This document shows positions 14,048-15,038 of a DNA stretch of 15,038 nucleotides, one piece after another (positions within the stretch are counted from its first letter, which is position 1; each line of letters opens with the position of its first letter). The DNA lies in the NCBI GenBank assembly GCA_017648525.1, contig JAGCIP010000022.1, forward strand, positions 1 to 15,038, given 5' to 3'. Both the position numbers and the translations under genes were made by a program. The notes beneath the pieces were generated by a model. The model made no database searches and was not told where the DNA came from. It was given only the letters and a program-made list of their open reading frames with translations. This DNA is from Clostridia bacterium. GTDB taxonomy: Bacteria; Bacillota; Clostridia; Christensenellales; Borkfalkiaceae.

Positions 14048-14107
14048 TTACGCCCGCACGCTTACACGAACGCCTACCCGCTGGCGTATGCGCTCTATTA
14101 TGCGGTT
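14048..14107. other. GC-rich patch between nifJ and ecfA1 promoters
   Basis: Inside an otherwise AT-rich divergent intergenic region, this stretch is rich in CGC/GCG steps and repeats ACGC-like units. It includes ACGCC (14070-14074) pairing with GGCGT (14083-14087). No gene, promoter or known site was recognised. Confidence 0.3.
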
Positions 14108-14140
14108 GTAAATTATTCTTGCCTTTTGCTATGAGTTTGC

Positions 14141-14169
14141 TTGTAAAAATGCGTTCGGTTTGGTATAAT
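14141..14169 (+). promoter_or_regulatory. Promoter of ecfA1-ecfA2
   Basis: -35 TTGTAA (14141-14146), a 17-bp spacer and -10 TATAAT (14164-14169, perfect) with an extended TG at 14161-14162. The predicted start is near 14176, and the ecfA1 ATG at 14192 has AAGGAG at 14182-14187. Confidence 0.75.
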
Positions 14170-14191
14170 AAGTAATTGATTAAGGAGAATT

Positions 14192-15025
14192 ATGGCAATT
14201 TTATCACTTGACAAGGTAAGTTTTTCTTACGACAAAAAGAAAAACGTTTTAGAAAATCTCTCGCTTGAAGTTTCTGCGGGAGAATATATAGCTGTTATAG
14301 GGCGCAACGGAAGTGGAAAGTCTACTCTCGCTAAACTCTTTAACGGACTTATCAAACCCGACTGCGGAGAAATTTTCGTGGACGGGCTTTCGTCTGCAGA
14401 TAAAAAGAACGAGTTTGAAATTAGAAAACGTGTGGGCGTAGTTTTCCAAAATCCCGATAACCAGTTGGTTGCGTCTATCGTTGAAGACGATATTGCTTTC
14501 GGCCCTGAAAACCTAGGTATTAATAGGGAAGAAATAGGGGAAAGAATAGAGTTTGCTTTGTCGGCGGTGGGTATGCAAAAATTTCGCCATTCTTCGCCGA
14601 GTAGAATTTCTGGCGGACAAAAGCAAAGGATTGCGATTGCGGGCGTTTTAGCCTTAAAACCGCAAATTTTAGTACTTGACGAATCCACCGCTATGCTCGA
14701 CCCGCAAGGTAGAGAAGAGGTTTTGGCGGTGGTGAAAAAACTAAACCATGAAAACGGCGTTACCGTTATTACCATCACTCACTATATGGAAGAAGTGATA
14801 GAAGCGGATAGTGTTATCGTTTTGATCGTCGGTAACGTTGCGCTTTCCGGCACGCCCGAAGAAATTTTTAATCAAAAAGACAAACTTAGCGAGTTGGGGT
14901 TAGAGTTGACCGTTACCTCTCTCATAAAAGAAAAACTTGAAAAACACGGCGTTAAGATTAGTGGAAATCCGCTGGGTGAAAGCGCATTAGGTGAAGAATT
15001 ATGCAAATTAGCGTCAAAGATTTAA
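14192..15025 (+). CDS. ecfA1: ECF transporter ATPase EcfA1
   Basis: One of two ATPases that energise energy-coupling-factor importers for vitamins or metal ions; it works with EcfA2, EcfT and exchangeable substrate-binding S proteins. It is 277 residues. Motifs: Walker A 'GRNGSGKS' (37-44), Q-loop 'FQNPDNQLV' (85-93), signature 'ISGGQKQR' (139-146), Walker B 'ILVLDES' (159-165) with 'TAMLDPQGR', which favours the A1 rather than A2 type, and the switch histidine H197. The C-terminal extension (about 205-277) is typical of ECF ATPases. It overlaps the start of ecfA2 by 25 nt. The pair is commonly placed after ribosomal protein genes; here it has its own promoter opposite nifJ. The substrate cannot be inferred without an S component. 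Confidence 0.93.
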   Translation: MAILSLDKVSFSYDKKKNVLENLSLEVSAGEYIAVIGRNGSGKSTLAKLFNGLIKPDCGEIFVDGLSSADKKNEFEIRKRVGVVFQNPDNQLVASIVEDDIAFGPENLGINREEIGERIEFALSAVGMQKFRHSSPSRISGGQKQRIAIAGVLALKPQILVLDESTAMLDPQGREEVLAVVKKLNHENGVTVITITHYMEEVIEADSVIVLIVGNVALSGTPEEIFNQKDKLSELGLELTVTSLIKEKLEKHGVKISGNPLGESALGEELCKLASKI

Positions 15026-15038
15026 GTTACGTATATAG
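15001..15038 (+). CDS. ecfA2: ECF transporter ATPase EcfA2, N-terminal fragment cut by window edge
   Basis: Only the first 12 codons are inside the window, reading MQISVKDLSYVY, which fits the first strand of an ABC ATPase ('VKDLSYVY', compare 'LDKVSFSY' in ecfA1). The ATG lies inside the end of ecfA1 in another frame, the overlap usual for ecfA1-ecfA2 pairs. The call rests on position and this short match. Confidence 0.7.
   Translation, partial: MQISVKDLSYVY

Noticed and set aside
13899..14111. Short rightward open frame running through the nifJ promoter region
   Set aside because: It overlaps the nifJ start and promoter, lacks a ribosome binding site and encodes a low-complexity sequence.

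Overview
The window looks like chromosomal DNA from a low-GC, anaerobic member of the Bacillota, probably an uncultured Clostridia-type organism. The reasons are the conserved rpmH-rnpA-yidD-yidC-khpB cluster, a one-piece pyruvate:ferredoxin oxidoreductase (PFOR), an ECF-transporter ATPase pair, strong AAGGAG-type ribosome binding sites, AT-rich codon use and sigma-A-like promoters. The species cannot be named from sequence alone.

Left part (1-3970, all minus strand). dnaN (sliding clamp) is followed by rpmH, rnpA, yidD, yidC and khpB/jag (cut by the window edge). rpmH has its own strong promoter just after the dnaN stop codon. This is the usual origin-proximal cluster, with two oddities. dnaN sits directly upstream of rpmH with no dnaA, and the YidC insertase carries an insertion of about 165 residues in the loop between its second and third membrane segments.

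Centre (3971-4478). A very AT-rich gap (about 17% GC over 4081-4440 by hand count) separates the leftward dnaN promoter from the rightward rsmG promoter. G/C skew changes sign across it in the stretches I counted, so it is a good candidate for the replication origin region. I find no consensus DnaA box in it.

Right of the gap (4479-6258, plus strand). rsmG and a SLOG-family gene overlap by 4 nt. They are followed by an orphan small membrane protein gene bracketed by imperfect inverted repeats (5649-5690 and 6389-6424).

Amino-acid transporter operon (9169-6456, minus strand). It encodes a lipoprotein substrate-binding protein, a permease and an ATPase, and ends with a TrpR/YerC-family regulator. 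Its promoter holds two copies of one 16-bp palindrome, one filling the -35/-10 spacer and one just after the start of transcription, which is a typical repressor layout.

Remainder. There is a membrane-anchored, propeller-like protein of unknown role (9283-10308, apparently leaderless), then the large PFOR gene nifJ with its own promoter and terminator. Divergent from nifJ is the ecfA1-ecfA2 ATPase pair of an ECF vitamin/metal transporter; ecfA2 is cut by the window edge. No tRNA, rRNA, CRISPR array, transposase or phage gene was seen.
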